This document shows, piece by piece, positions 47,831-60,800 of a stretch of 64,000 bases of DNA (within the stretch, counting starts at the first letter, position 1; the number at the start of each line of letters is the position of its first letter). The notes below the pieces were generated by a model, which worked only from the letters and a program-made list of their open reading frames with translations, ran no database searches and was not told the origin of the DNA. The stretch is from NCBI RefSeq assembly GCF_051401765.1, contig NC_135071.1:13184961-13248960 (forward strand), written 5' to 3'. The DNA comes from Calliopsis andreniformis. Taxonomy: Eukaryota; Arthropoda; Insecta; Hymenoptera; Andrenidae. The translations under genes were made by a program, and so were the position numbers.

Positions 47831-49666
47831 TACGATATTAAAACTAGTGTCGATAACTTTTGTTATTTCGACATATTCCAAAATATTCCCAGTGATAATG
47901 TCCTATTATTAAATTGTTTTGAAGCACGGTCAATTTATCCATCAAATTAACATGTCGCATATGTTATAAAACAAAAATTCATAAAGATCTATATTTTCCA
48001 ACAAAATATTACTAAGATTATTAAAGAACAGAGTACAAGTTTTGATCAGCTTCAAATTTTATTAATAGTTGAACTAAAACGTTAGTTACTGAACAGAAAG
48101 TTCTTCTTTTTGAAGTATGCGAAGATACGCGCGTTAGATAACAATGTAATGGAAAAATACTTTGCCTAAAATACTCTGATAATTCGTTTACACTTGTTTT
48201 TTTATAAAAAGTCGTAGAAACTTGTTAACTCGTTCAGGAATAAGTACGAACAGAGCCATAAAACACGTTTTTTAATTTTTATATGTATGTATGTATGCGT
48301 ATGAACAGGAAGAAGAAATGGGCCATTAAAGGGGCTTCGTGTACTGAACTCTAAAGGTAATCTTTGGAATACAATTGCGGTAAAATGCCGAAAGCTATTT
48401 TACTGTTTTTTATATTATTTTATATATCTTACCGATATTTAAGAAAAAACATAAATATTAGATTAAAAAAAGAGTGGCGGAATGATAATTTACGAAATAC
48501 GACTTTATTATTGACACGGTGACATCGTTGGTTGTAAATCCTCAAGCAATGTTATTATGCTTCTGAGAGTTACAGAAACCTTAAAACAGGTTCTTTATAA
48601 TTCGTAATTTTGACTGTACGAAAAGTCAATGAAACATTATCCAGAATCGCATTTACGTAATTAGTGTTATTAATTATAGCGGGTAGCTGAAAGATTTGAC
48701 CATAATTTGGTCGGATTAGTCTTACACAATGTTCCTTTTGATACTGTCGATTAGTCGCTAGCTTTCATGAAATTTTTATGTGATATGAATCTGAAGATTA
48801 AATGATGATATTTTTTAGTATCTTTCGTTACGTGTCAGATTTAGTATAAACAATGGAAACTATCAGCTTTTAGGTATTGTCCAAAATATCATCATTTAAT
48901 CTTAAGATGAGCTCCTCAAAATTTCACAAAAATTCCTAAATTATTACCAATCATTGGATCCTCTTGTGAGATTCAAGATACTTTGTTACGATGTTAATAC
49001 TTCACATCTTTTCGAATCCAGTGTACAGTGTAAATAGTTCCCATCAATTATTCGTATTAGAAAACAAAAAATAGACCATATAATCTCATAAGAATCGGAA
49101 GAATTGTTAATGAGAGAAAATATCAGAAGGCTTTCGCGTAACACGAAATAACTATTATCATCGAATAAGTCACACGTTTACTAGGAACTGTCGACGATGA
49201 CCAATTGGTCATTATTCGTACATTCGTTCATTCATTCAAAAGCACACAAACAGAGAAGATACTCTAGTTATCTCGAACAATGTCTTACTCAGATTTCTCA
49301 TACCAATCGTAAGAGTAAAATTTCTTCGTTTTTCGAATCGATCTGATTTTGTACTTCGCGAAGGTAGGGTTTTGGTAGGCCTCGCCCTTGATCCTTTAAA
49401 ATTACGTAAAAAAATACAGTGAACATTTCATTAAGAATAAATATCTTTAATGAGCGAGCAATTGAAAAGTAAGGTACTATTTTTTCTTGTTTTCTTACTC
49501 CGTAACTATCGACGGTACACGTTTACCGCAAGTACGCATACAATTCGTTCACGAGATCGAAATATCGCTAGAAGCCTAATGATCCAGGAAAGGATTATAC
49601 TCTCGATAAGTATGTAACACGTCATCGAATAGACAGTTCGGCTTGATCGTTAGGCATTTGAGAACA
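47831..49666. other. Intergenic DNA and probable 3' UTR of the adenylate cyclase gene
   Basis: No exon found. Contains the 21-bp inverted repeat listed at 48794-48903 and a short TATG run near 48285. The cyclase 3' UTR should run left from 49666, but I cannot fix its end. Confidence 0.5.
48794..48903. repeat. Perfect 21-bp inverted repeat, 68-base loop
   Basis: AAGATTAAATGATGATATTTT at 48794-48814 is exactly complementary to 48883-48903. Further out, ATGAAATTTT (about 48767) faces AAAATTTCAC (about 48918), so a second, shorter pairing encloses the first. It could be a transcribed hairpin or the remains of a small palindromic element. There is no obvious target duplication. Confidence 0.6.
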
Positions 49667-52600
49667 TTATGAAGCGCTCGTCGTTGTATCAGTGTCATCC
49701 TTTTTTCCAATCAATAAAAATACGTCCATATTATCTTTCCCTTTAACGTAGACCTGACCGCGTGGCTCGAATTCGTATCGCTCTGACAGAACCTCCAAAG
49801 CGTTTTTGGCCACCTGTATCCTACCAGCGACACCAGTGGAATCCATTCTAGAGGCTATATTTACAGCATCGCCCCAGATATCGTAATATAACTTCGTGGC
49901 CCCGATGACTCCAGCAGTGACATCGCCATAATTGAAACCGATTCTTAATATCAATTTGAAGCCCAACAGATCCCTGTTGAAGTCGTATATCACTTTATGC
50001 ATCGCCATGGCAAAGTCCACCAGCTGAAATAGATGCTCGTATTCGTGTTCACTTTGCTGCCTAACTTGCGGGTTTAGGCCGCTCGCCGCCATAAACGTGC
50101 TGCCGATAGTCTTAATCTTCTCCACGTTCGAGAATTCTGGCTTCTCCAGCAGCTCGTCGAAGTCACCGATAAGTTCGTTAAGCACGCGCAGGTACTCTTT
50201 GCCACCCAAGTAAGACTCGTCATAGAGTTCATTGAAGTTCACTATGCTGGCAAATATTATTCCCACGGCTTTGTGATTCTGCGAATATTTCGCGGTAGTT
50301 TTCAACTGATCTGCAACGTATTTCGGTATGATGTTGTGCAGGAGCCAGTCGGCTTGATTCTTCATCGATTGCACGCGACTTTTGTCCCGTGCCGCTACGG
50401 CGTTCCCGTGGAAGCTTAGCCGATAACTGATTTCAAACTCACGATTCAGAAACCAGACCAACAGGAGTAGAAGTATCATGTCTAAAAAAATCTCGGAATT
50501 GTATAATCGTTCGTTGTATAAGATTTCTGCTTCTCGTTGCCTCGCGAGAGCAGCTCTCGTTGCGTAGCTCGATGTAAGAACAGGAGTATTGTTAAATATC
50601 ACTGAATCGTTGGCAACTTGGTTACTGAAATTTCCTTGCTTGTACGAGACATTATGTATTACGAGACAGAGAAATAGCACGCCCATGAAACTTACTAGAA
50701 AATTTTTCATCCAACAATTGAGCTGTGTGAAGTTACAAAAATGAACTAGACCGACGAAAATCAAGTAGCCGTAATAATATTCGAAATTATTTAGATGATG
50801 GAAGTTGCTGCAGGTGTAATTGAGAAGGACAGACGTAATGGGTAAACCGACCAGAATTGCACCGCAAATGTGCCAAGGATACCATCGCGAAAAGAATTTA
50901 AATATTCGCTGTATTAACGTTGTGTGCACGACGTTCGGATATAGAAGTTGACGAACACAAAGTGACACTGCTATGATCTGAATTGTAGTCGTGAAAACGA
51001 AAAAGATCATGTAATATAGCGATGGCTCGCAAAGTAAAAATAGCGAAACTGTGACGGCAGTGTACACCAACGCCGATATTAAAATATCAAAATACGTATT
51101 GAACCTCGAGGTAGCCAGGGTAGGTGGATTACCGCTGATACATTCGCTGACCTTATGAGCATTCTCTCTGTATTCCTTTTCCATTTCTTTGTTCTTGAAA
51201 AAGAGTGTCACACTCGACAGCGGTGGTTTCACGAAATATGATCGTTGTGAACTAACGTTATCTTGAACGCACCTTTGTTAAAAATAAAATCATACATTAC
51301 AGAAACCTTTCGCTGTGATGTTTCAAATAAGTGATTTAATGTAGTCACCTGATTAATTGTAGATCAGACTGTTTTCGTAACTTATGAAAACATGCACCAA
51401 AAGTATCCGTGACTGCCGGAGGGAATGGATAGGGTGGTACCGAGGAAGATGGCTCGTGAACAGAGTTCAACGTTGAACTAGAAGTATAATAGCCACTCAC
51501 TCTGTGTGTCAGTAAGTCTCCCTGTGCCATACCGTTCATCAAGAACAACTAAAATATGAAAATTAACTGCAGAAGGAAAAGGAGTGCGCTGACATTGTAA
51601 TATTCTAGTGAAATTTTGCTATTATTATTTCTTGATGTATACGTTAGTAATGGGACGAATATATACTCATGAATATTAACTCGAACATTGCTATGCGTGG
51701 AAACAGGTGTTTCCTTTTACACGCTTGCAAAGTTATAATAGTCTGTTACTGTTACATACTGTTCATATTACTTGGCGAAGCACATACCTGGTCCCATCAC
51801 TAGTACCTATATAATTATGCTTTAATGATACCTGTTGCTGTATACTGCTACGTCTGCTATTACTTCTGATCCCAGAATCTTTTCTACTACACATAGAAGA
51901 GGCACGACTGAGTGGCTCTTGACCAGACAATAAAGGACTAGAAGGTATTGGATTCGGATCCATTTCAACGTCGTTCTGAGACGTATTCTGCAAATAAATA
52001 CGACTTATATACGAATGAGACAATATGGTCGAAAGCTAAAATCAGAACACGTTTGTTGACGCGATTGACCTGCCTAAATCCATTGTGATCTTCGTACGAT
52101 TGAGATTCGATTTTTGATCGCGCGGTAATAATTGCTTTGGCTTCTTCCATTTCTAATGGAGTCATTTCTTCAGTGGTTCGTTGTCGTTGCAAATATTTCC
52201 ATGGTTTGTTCCGCATCTTTTTCTTTCCATAGCTGCCAACGGATATCGGGCTTTTATTTACATTTTCTTTTTCATCTGCGGCATCTGTATCTCCGTTTTC
52301 CGAGTCTAAAATACTCGGCAAGGAGTTTGCTTTCATCCTATAACTACTTGCATTAGTAACCATGTGGAGGTAATGATATTTAGGCTTAGATTGGCTATTG
52401 CAAGAAGCCAAGCGATGACGTGATTGCATCAAAGGCGATATACTTTTTGGGGATGTAATATTCGTTATGAATTGATTAGTAAAATCTGTTTTCCGACCTT
52501 TGATGAAGTAAGTCTTAATACCTGGAATAAGAGAACACTAATTTCAGGAGGCACCAATGCAGGGATTTTTTATGTATTTATACTTCTATAAACTTATTAC

Positions 52601-54783
52601 AATTAACTTTAATGTTATGTGATTGAGCTTCCTACTCATAGCATACCGTTTATTAGGTCTCCTTCTTCGGTAATATATCGATCATTGAGGAAATCCAATG
52701 TTTTTTCACTCAAATGAACTCTTCCTGGTTTCCCTGTACTTTCTAATTTATTAGCTAAAGTCACATCGTTGGACCATACATCGAACTTGAACCTTTTAGT
52801 ACCTACAATTCCACAGAGCACAGTTCCAGTATGCACTCCGACTCTCATATTAACACCTTCACGTCTTTCAATATCAAATTGTTTTATAGCTTCTATCATG
52901 GCTGTGAAAAACATATACAACTTATTCTTCCCTCATTTTAGATTTTTAGAGTGTGATCAAACATCGAAGGAACATTATACCTAATCCCATTTCAATGCAA
53001 CATCTGGCATGATCAGGCCTCGGCTCCGGACATCCGCTCACACAATAGTAACAGTCTCCCAACGTGGAAATTTTTTCACATCCGTGATGTTCGCACAGAT
53101 CATCGAATCTTTCGAAAAGATCATTTAAAATGCCTACCAATTCTTCTGCAGTCTTATTGGAGCTCATTCGCGTAAACCCAACGATATCGGCAAATAAGAT
53201 ACTAACGTTTTCCATTGAATGCATATTGAATGGCCGAAACAGTGAACGAATATCCGTATTATTGGACGGTATCGATCCTTTCTTCAAAGAATCTTCACGC
53301 TCTCTTTCACGCTCACTTTCTTCCATTAGCCAGTCTGCGACTTTTGGTGGCATTACTGAGTGAATCATTTTTTCTTTAAGTTGCTTTTCCATCTCCAGCT
53401 GGCGCCGAACCAGCAAAGACTGGCCAACTTTCATAAATGTACCACGCATTCTTACAAAAGTCATTATTAAAATATGTATACCTATCAGATGAATGCAGAC
53501 TTGCATTAAGATCCTTATTCCAAGGCTTGTAGAAAAATAACTATCATCCATAAATGACTGGCTGGATATGTTACTATTCAAAAAGTAATCTGATGTTTCA
53601 CTGTTTCTACGGATTAGTACATTCTCTCCAAATGCAGACATTGTGTTGTTTATACCATTGGAAGTTAGATCATCAGATGAAGTATTTATACTGGAGTTAA
53701 AGCTAGCTATGGTTGATGTTATGCTGGAATTTAAGCTTTTCAAAACGTTTGTGTCATTTAAAGCTTCAGATAGTCTTCCAATTATACTTTCAGATGACCT
53801 GAGTCCAAGAGCAGATAACAACTTTGAATCTTGAGGATATGGTACTGTACTTTTAGTTGTATATTCGTTGTCACTGTTCACCACATTTGAAAATTCACTA
53901 TCATTAAAATTTTTTAAAGAAGCATATGCAGCTGATATTTTGGTATAATTTATTACACCACTGTTTTCTGTAAAACTATTCCATAAACTATGTTCGCTAA
54001 AAAATTTTTCCCTTGCACTTTTTGTACCATATAAGTAGGCAGTCAAAAATTCAAATAGAAAGGAATAAATTGTTGATATTCCCACACAAGCATACAGTGG
54101 CATTGGCAATACAGTGTAAATTAACAATAAAATCTCAGAACATAGTGCAAAATGTCCGACTAGAGTTAAGCCATCTATGTAAGGCGGTACTATTGCAAGA
54201 AAAAGTAAAGACAAAATGCAAAGCGTAGATGCAACTCCTAATGAAATTGGTAGTACATAGATTTTGTAGTAATCTGTATGTGTTAAATACAAGACTGCCG
54301 ATACCATCATTCCAATAGTAGTGAAAGTTGCTGCTATAGCTGGCCATGTTGTAGTACTATATTCTGTTCCAATCATGACAAAGTACGCTAACCATGATAA
54401 AGAAACCAACAAAATATATGTTAGGGCATACCTAAAATAATACAAGTCAATATAATATATAATTTGTGCCATAAATTATGTGAACATTGATATACTGCAT
54501 ACCGGAATCTTAATCTAATTTGTGGAAAGGCACTTCTTTTAAATTGTTCTTCCAGTATCTCTGAATCAAATTTAGGATTCCACCAAGACCTTGGTGCTGC
54601 ACGTTCGAATGGTACAGGAAGGCTAATTCCACAACATCCAAGTCCTTGACCACTATGTGCCAAATATGTTTGTATATATGGTGCCAAAGATATATGGATT
54701 TCATCTGTAGCATCTTCACTGTCATTCTTAGCTCTTGTAAAACTAACAGATGAACTTCGCTTTCGATTTAGAGGGGGACTCAT
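49667..54783 (-). CDS. Adenylate cyclase type 9-like (Ac13E class), complete
   Basis: Seven coding exons on the minus strand: 54783-54503, 54431-52981, 52901-52647, 52521-52070, 51987-51832, 51548-51349, 51272-49667, in phase, giving 1466 aa (human ADCY9 1353). It makes cAMP from ATP at the plasma membrane. The N-terminal S-W-W-N-P-K-F-D-S...FPQIRLRFRYAL block is diagnostic for the type 9 class. Two six-helix membrane sets lie at about 95-290 and 960-1180, the first followed by an unusual Ser/Asn-rich stretch. C1a (about 500-660) keeps both metal aspartates (FADIVGFT, LGDCYYC). C2a (about 1240-1455) keeps EKIKTIG, YDIWGDAVNIASRMDSTG and VKGKDNM. Exons 4-6 code for a long, Ser-rich, probably unstructured C1b linker. 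The intron after exon 4 has a weak donor (CAG-GTCAAT) and is only 82 bases. Upstream, likely 5' non-coding exons are at about 55015 and 56342. Confidence 0.93.
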
Positions 54784-56800
54784 ATTTAATGTCCAAATAA
54801 TACTAAAGACAGAAATGACACAAAATTGCCTTATTTATGCAAGATGGTAAATATAGAAATATGTTATCACTTTAACCACTATTGGTTATAAGGTGGTTAT
54901 AGAACTTTTATCTTAAATGACAGTGTATTTAACTCAAACTGTACAACATGACATAATAGTTAAAAACAAAGTTAATGCAGTTAAACCAGACCATATTTTG
55001 ATAAAGGTACTTACGGCCAGTCAATTCACCTCGATCACTGGCGAAATCGCCACAAAACTAAAGAAATCATCCTCCCCGCTAACATCGGAGATTCTTCGCG
55101 AAATCAGCTTACTTTGAATAATGTCATTTTGATTTTCGTTCTTTTTGTATGGCGTTTTTAGAGGTTGCGATAAAATTTAATGTTGCGTGCACCAAAAGTG
55201 GAAATCGAATTCGTTGCGATACTTTTATAAATATATACTATTCAAAATTGTCATTCGAACGTTTCGAATTTTCTCTTCTGTAATGCACCATGGCCATCTT
55301 GAATCTATCGATGACAGCGCCCATGAATAGAAAGCTCGTACAATACGTTAAAAAATTGGGCTATATTTTGCGAATAGCGAGTTTAACTGCCGGAATTATA
55401 AAACGAACAAACTTTTATTATAGAACAGAAACAGATGAGTTTTACTTCTTGTAATGAATAATAAATATTGAATTTAGTAGTTGAAGACTATTTTATAATA
55501 CATGAAGCGTAACATATCCCAAATAAATAACTAATAAAATAATTAGTAAAGAAAAAGCATCACTTATAATTATTTACGTATTTTTTATTTTTGTTACGTA
55601 CTTTGCGCTTTATTTGCAGTTATTATAAATCATTTCTTGCATATAAAATTGTATAGAAATATTGTTGACAAATATTATTTTAATGAATATTCTCGAATTT
55701 GCCGAATTTGAGGTTAATTAAGGGTTGGTTAATACGCTCCTGGGCTTGGAGCTTACATAAGTTGTAATGTGTTACCAATGAACTCAAAATCTTTTATTCT
55801 TACAGAATAGGTAAGGAGAGGTGAACGCGTGGATTTCTCTCACATTTTTTAAATTGTGCACCATCTATTTCATTCTCTTTGAAGTATTTGAAGTATTATA
55901 TTTATAAACTTTTGCGTTACTTCATCGTATCATTAAAAAACGAACAAAAAGCTTTTTTATTAAATAATAAGTGAGCAAAATTTTCATTTATTGTTACATA
56001 TAAGCAATTGTATGTAGGAGTTCTAGAATATTTTTATAATCTCGGACAAATAAAGTAAACAAATTTTAGTGTAGATAAATTTGTTACTTATAAGAATTGC
56101 TAATTGTAAGTCTTCCTTATCGACACGTCACTGTGCGCATGCGCGGCAGTAATCACGTGACTACTACGTTCGTATCGTTTAAAGTTAACCCCAAATATTT
56201 CATACAGTTTGAAAATATATTCATAGATGCAATCAATAATTTTATTGCATAACAACATTAATGTATCTTATGTATTACCAAAATAAACAACCATTCTGAC
56301 GAATTGTGCAATGATACTACAAAAAATTGTAACAAACTTACCTTCACGATGAAGGAGATTGCGCGCGCATCTTCTAATTCGGAACATCGCAGAATGTTGT
56401 TCGTTTAGGGTTTCCTACCACCCACCTGTTGTGTAAAACATAAAGTACGATAGAAATTCATAAAATACATACACACTACCTGTATTTTGTTTTAGCTTGT
56501 AAATACTACGAAATCATATCGATAATCTATGAAATGTACCATAAGTTCATAAAAAATGTTGTCGATCATTTTAAATCCATGAAAGATTATTCAGTTATTA
56601 AGTTATTTATAAATAGAGAATCTAGACTCGTATCTGTACAATTCATTATGTAATTATTAGATTATATAAAGAATTACCTTATCCTGTAACCTATGAAACC
56701 GTAAATAATTTATTTATGCATTTAGCTGTAATTTGAACGCATGATGCATGATATTATTTACTTATACACAATTGAAACGTTATCGCTACGAAAACAGTAT
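54784..56800. promoter_or_regulatory. 5' region of the adenylate cyclase gene (minus strand) with candidate non-coding exons
   Basis: On the minus strand, good donors occur at 55014 (CTGGCC-GTAAGTACC) and 56341 (GTGAAG-GTAAGTTTG), each preceded by GC-richer sequence. An acceptor-like TCTTTAG lies about 25 bases before the cyclase ATG. One or both could be alternative 5' UTR exons. A GCCATCTTG word (55291-55299), CAAGATGGC on the minus strand and YY1-like, sits near the first. NRF1-like and E-box sites are listed separately. No coding sequence is seen. Confidence 0.4.
56134..56145. promoter_or_regulatory. NRF1-like site (TGCGCATGCGCG) with nearby CACGTG E-box
   Basis: TGCGCATGCGCG fits the palindromic NRF1 (fly ewg) consensus exactly in otherwise AT-rich DNA. 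The palindrome TCACGTGA follows at 56153-56160 and is a USF/MITF/Myc-type E-box. Together they mark a likely promoter or enhancer between the cyclase and the ABCC-type gene. Confidence 0.4.
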
Positions 56801-56805
56801 AACTT

Positions 56806-56824
56806 TTGCCATCTAGCGGCAGTC
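56806..56824. promoter_or_regulatory. CTCF-like insulator site (TTGCCATCTAGCGGCAGTC)
   Basis: The core GCC-A-TCTAG-C-GGC differs from the common animal CTCF motif TGCCCTCTAGTGGC at two positions. It lies in the spacer between two divergently transcribed genes, where a boundary element would make sense. Sequence match only. Confidence 0.4.
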
Positions 56825-57103
56825 AGAGGTAGTATTTATAAATCATTGTTCTAGGGCTCATTATTCAAGACTTGTCTGATTTCATTTACAATTTCTTAAT
56901 GTTTGAATGGACGAAGCCAAACAGATAGGTTGAAATAAGATTAACCTCAATGAAATGCTATAGTCTCGAATATGTCAGCGAGATGTTGAAACAGAGGCGA
57001 TTCAAACAAATTTCAAGGTTCTGATTAATTTATAAACTCAGAAACTTTCATAGTCTTATCTGTTCTCATACATCAATGAAATATTCTATGTTCCACATAA
57101 ATG

Positions 57104-57213
57104 TAATATAAACATAATATAAATGTAATATAAATGTAATATAAATGTAATATAAATGTAATATAAATGTAATATAAATGTAATATAAATGTAATATAAA
57201 TGTAATATAAATG
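57104..57213. repeat. 11-bp minisatellite TAATATAAATG, 10 copies
   Basis: Ten head-to-tail copies of TAATATAAATG fill exactly 110 bases; only the first differs (TAATATAAACA). It is followed by AT-rich palindromes to about 57300 built from similar words. Confidence 0.95.
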
Positions 57214-58269
57214 ATATTTATATATCATTTATATATAATTTATATATAATTTATATTATATTTATATATAATATAAATGTAATGTAAATATTCTATAGAT
57301 ATTATATAGATATTATATACATTTCTATATTGAACATATATCCATACACAGTTATCATTATAGGTATTCAAACTCGTAGTTTTCATTGAACGAATGATAA
57401 TGTGTTGTCTTAATCCGGAAAGAACAAACACGCAAGTATTTTAAAGGAAAGATCTCGGATCACGTAAGCAACATCTGGTGCAAGTTTATTACGCATTCCT
57501 CGAGACAGCTCACTTATTAGATATATATTGTAAGTCTTATAAAAGGCAATAACACGACAGAAATATTTTCGAACTAGCTGACTCATTTGTCTACGAATAA
57601 TGAACAGAATAATTTTCTGTTGCTATCCGCATTTCTCAAGTATTCATGTTACTACTTATATGGAATTGTACCAGATAGAACTATGCAAATGAAACGATCT
57701 GGATATTCATACATGTAGTATATTTTAGTGTATAGTGTTGAAATTTTATTGAAAAAGCATTATTATAAAGTATAAAAAAAGTATTACATAAGACATAAGC
57801 ACATGCATATATGTACTTTTGAAATTTCTGGTTGAATGTTGTCTTCAAGTTTCTGAATTGTTATCAGTATTATTACAATATTAGTATATACATAATGTAG
57901 TACATTATTACTGACTTGAAATATGCAAATTAATTCGATAAATCAACAAGATAAACCAATTCAATGCTTATCGCTGTTTTTGGTAGAATGACTTCTATAA
58001 AATTGAATTTTTTATTTATTTTACGAAAGCCAATTTAAGGATATTTTTTGTAATGAAATTTAAGAAATTACTGAACATACTAACTGAAAGAGTATAGGTA
58101 TGTAATAATTGTAGAACAAAAGTGATCAGTTATCACTTCACAATTGATTTTTTTTAAAGAATTTATATATAACCGTGCATACATTTTATTATTTAACACT
58201 ATATTGTAATTGAGTAACATTAATATAACATAAACTTTATTGGAAATAAAATATTTAATTTGAAAATAG

Positions 58270-58745
58270 TTCACCAGTGAAATAGTATTTCAAACGCATG
58301 CTTTAGTTGAAACCGATCGAAATACTATTTTGAAACAGTATTTAGTATTTCTTCTAAAGTATAATGGAAATGAAATATTTCACACATGAGTTATTTGCAC
58401 AGGTACACTGTGTGCTTTGTCCTTTTTTGTCCTGCGTTACAGTCAAACTATTCGATGCTGATACTCTGTCGTCACATAAGTGCCTCGAGCGGAATGAAAC
58501 GCGTGCCCCAAGATAGAAAATAGTAAATAGGAAATGTGAAATAGAAAATAGTTTCAGGTCCTGTGGAAATAACTCAAGTGAGAAATATTTCATTTACGTT
58601 AAACTTTAATAGAATTAGTAAATAGTATTTCCTCAATGAAATAGGCACTGAGCGAAATACTATTTCAAAATAGTGTTTCACAAGTTCCACTTCAAAATAT
58701 TATTTTCAAACAGTATTTCATTGTATAAATATTTCATTTTCACTA
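58270..58745. repeat. Cluster of GAAATA(G/C)TATTTC palindromes around a GC-richer core
   Basis: Near-palindromic words such as GAAATAGTATTTC (58279), GAAATACTATTTTGAAACAG (about 58318), GAAATATTTCAC, GAAATACTATTTCAAAATAG (about 58655) and CAAACAGTATTTCATT (about 58705) occur roughly ten times in both orientations. They flank a non-repetitive, GC-richer core at about 58385-58530. The arrangement could be a decayed inverted-repeat element or a set of binding sites. Confidence 0.55.
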
Positions 58746-60800
58746 TCTCCACCTAAATTATTTCAAATTTTCCCCAGCTCTGTCGATAACATAGGGTGTG
58801 ACACGAACGATAAAAATACTTGTGACACTTGCGATCCTTGGAACCGTCCGAAAGAAGCACGGGTGGTAAATTTGCACTTCTGATGTCTCATCGGGAGATA
58901 GCGTCTCGGTCACGCCGGCAGAATGAAAAGAAAAAGTCATCGGATCGTAAAGCCAGAAGTACGTTTAGCTATCAAATCAAAGGCACGGGCATAGCTGTCG
59001 TCGATCACGTGTCAGTTTAAGGTTAACGAATGACACATCCAAGCGTCAGCCAGTTAAACGCCAGTCGAATAACGGCCTTCTACTTAGGTGGATGTTCTCA
59101 ATTGTCATCCGACAAATTGTTGAACAATCGAAAAGTAATGGAACGTGCACGTGCTAGGAAGTAGACAGGAATATTTCTTATAAATTGTAAGTGTTGCCAC
59201 AAAACCGAAATTTAAGGTAATTATTTACGCTGCCACCCAGTTACATTTTCTATTTCGATCGTGGCACGGATCGCTAAGTTTCGGTCGAAGTCATCATTCT
59301 CGGAAATCAGTTACCGACCCATCGAGCGTCAATCGCGATTCCATGAATACTGTGTAGCAGTACTGACGAAGCTTTGAATTGTGTTCTGTCATTATGTAAG
59401 CCGAGTGAAATGATTTATGTCGCAAATTGCATGGAATGTGTCGTCTGTGTATGCAAGCGAATAGCAACCGGTGAAACTTGAGCGAAATTCGACTTGCGTC
59501 AGAATACATTTGGAGATTTTGATTGATCTTAATGAACGAATGTTTCGATTGATTCTTGATGGATGGCTCTTGTTGAATGCTATTAAGTGATTGAGTAAAT
59601 TGGAGTCTAAAAAAAGTCGCCAATTATGTACCTTTTGAAAAGATAAATCGATAATGTGGATTAAGACTTGAGGTTTATTGAGGTTTAATATAGCTAAGTG
59701 TAGGGGTTTTTCTTCGAATTTCTCGAAGATTAATTTTAAATTGTTTTGTACAGTTGCGTTGAATTATGATAAATTTGATAATTCATTGTAATTTTTAAGA
59801 TTGTAACATTTGTTGTAAATCGTTTGGGCTAATTCGTTGTAAAAATGTCTTTAAGGAAAATTAGTGCAGGAAAAGAGGAAAGAAATGTGAAAAGAGATCT
59901 TAGCTTGTGATAAATTGATATTTCTTTGAAAAGTTTTATGTACTATTGTATTGCTAATATTTTTATTTTGTTAAAATAGAACCCATTTTTGGAGTGAGAT
60001 TTTATGAAGCACAGTTAGGTATAAGAAACTATTATAAAGAAGTATTTTGTATTATCTACATCAATAATCAAGAAAATTGAATAATAAATACAGTTTATCA
60101 TAGTTTTGTACTTTATACAGTATTAAATATAAATTAGAAAAGTTTATAATATATGTGTAAAATTTCCTTATTTGCATTTGTGAATAGAAAATGACATTGA
60201 TAAGAGTGAGATTGTGAGATTCATTGATAAACAATGTTTTGTAGGTATTTCCAGAATGAATTGACAAAATGATAAAGTAAATTTGTCATTGCACATGTCA
60301 TTTACAATGAGAATACATATCTAAGGATCTATTCCATTTCTTGTACAATTCTCACTATATGAACTCTAATGTTAATGGAATATTATTATTACTTATAATT
60401 TACTACATGACAGTACAATTTTTTATGGTTTTGATATATTAGTCTTATTATTATATAAATATATTCTTTTTCAAGATCATCTTATTGCTTTTTTCTTTAT
60501 GCCATATGTGCAATTTATATCTTCTGAATAAAATTTGTTATAATTATACAGAAAAGAAATATTTAATATTTTTTAATAACACAAGTCATGAGAATTACAC
60601 AATCATTAATATTGGGCATACAGAGATAATATATCTTTTATCAGAATTGGTTGCTCTAAATAGTATCTTTGTTCAGTGTGCGTCAATTGAGTAGCAACCT
60701 TTTATCTATTTAGTAATTGTATTTAATACATATATTGAAGTCTGTTTATTTTACATCTTTAATGCATTATGCTATCCACAGAAAAGGAAGTTAGGCTATC

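Larger units (their letters stand above)
56825..60800. other. Spacer upstream of the ABCC4-like gene
   Basis: No coding exon found. It holds an 11-bp AT minisatellite (57104-57213), AT palindromes at about 57213-57300, a GAAATACTATTTC cluster (58270-58745) and a GC-richer zone at about 58750-59330, the most likely place for the ABCC4-like promoter. An acceptor-like CTATCCACAG ends at about 60780, so a non-coding 5' exon upstream is likely. Confidence 0.45.

Noticed and set aside
55003..55117. Plus-strand frame continuing from 54917 (66 codons)
   Set aside because: It runs antisense through the probable cyclase 5' UTR exon and has no domain.
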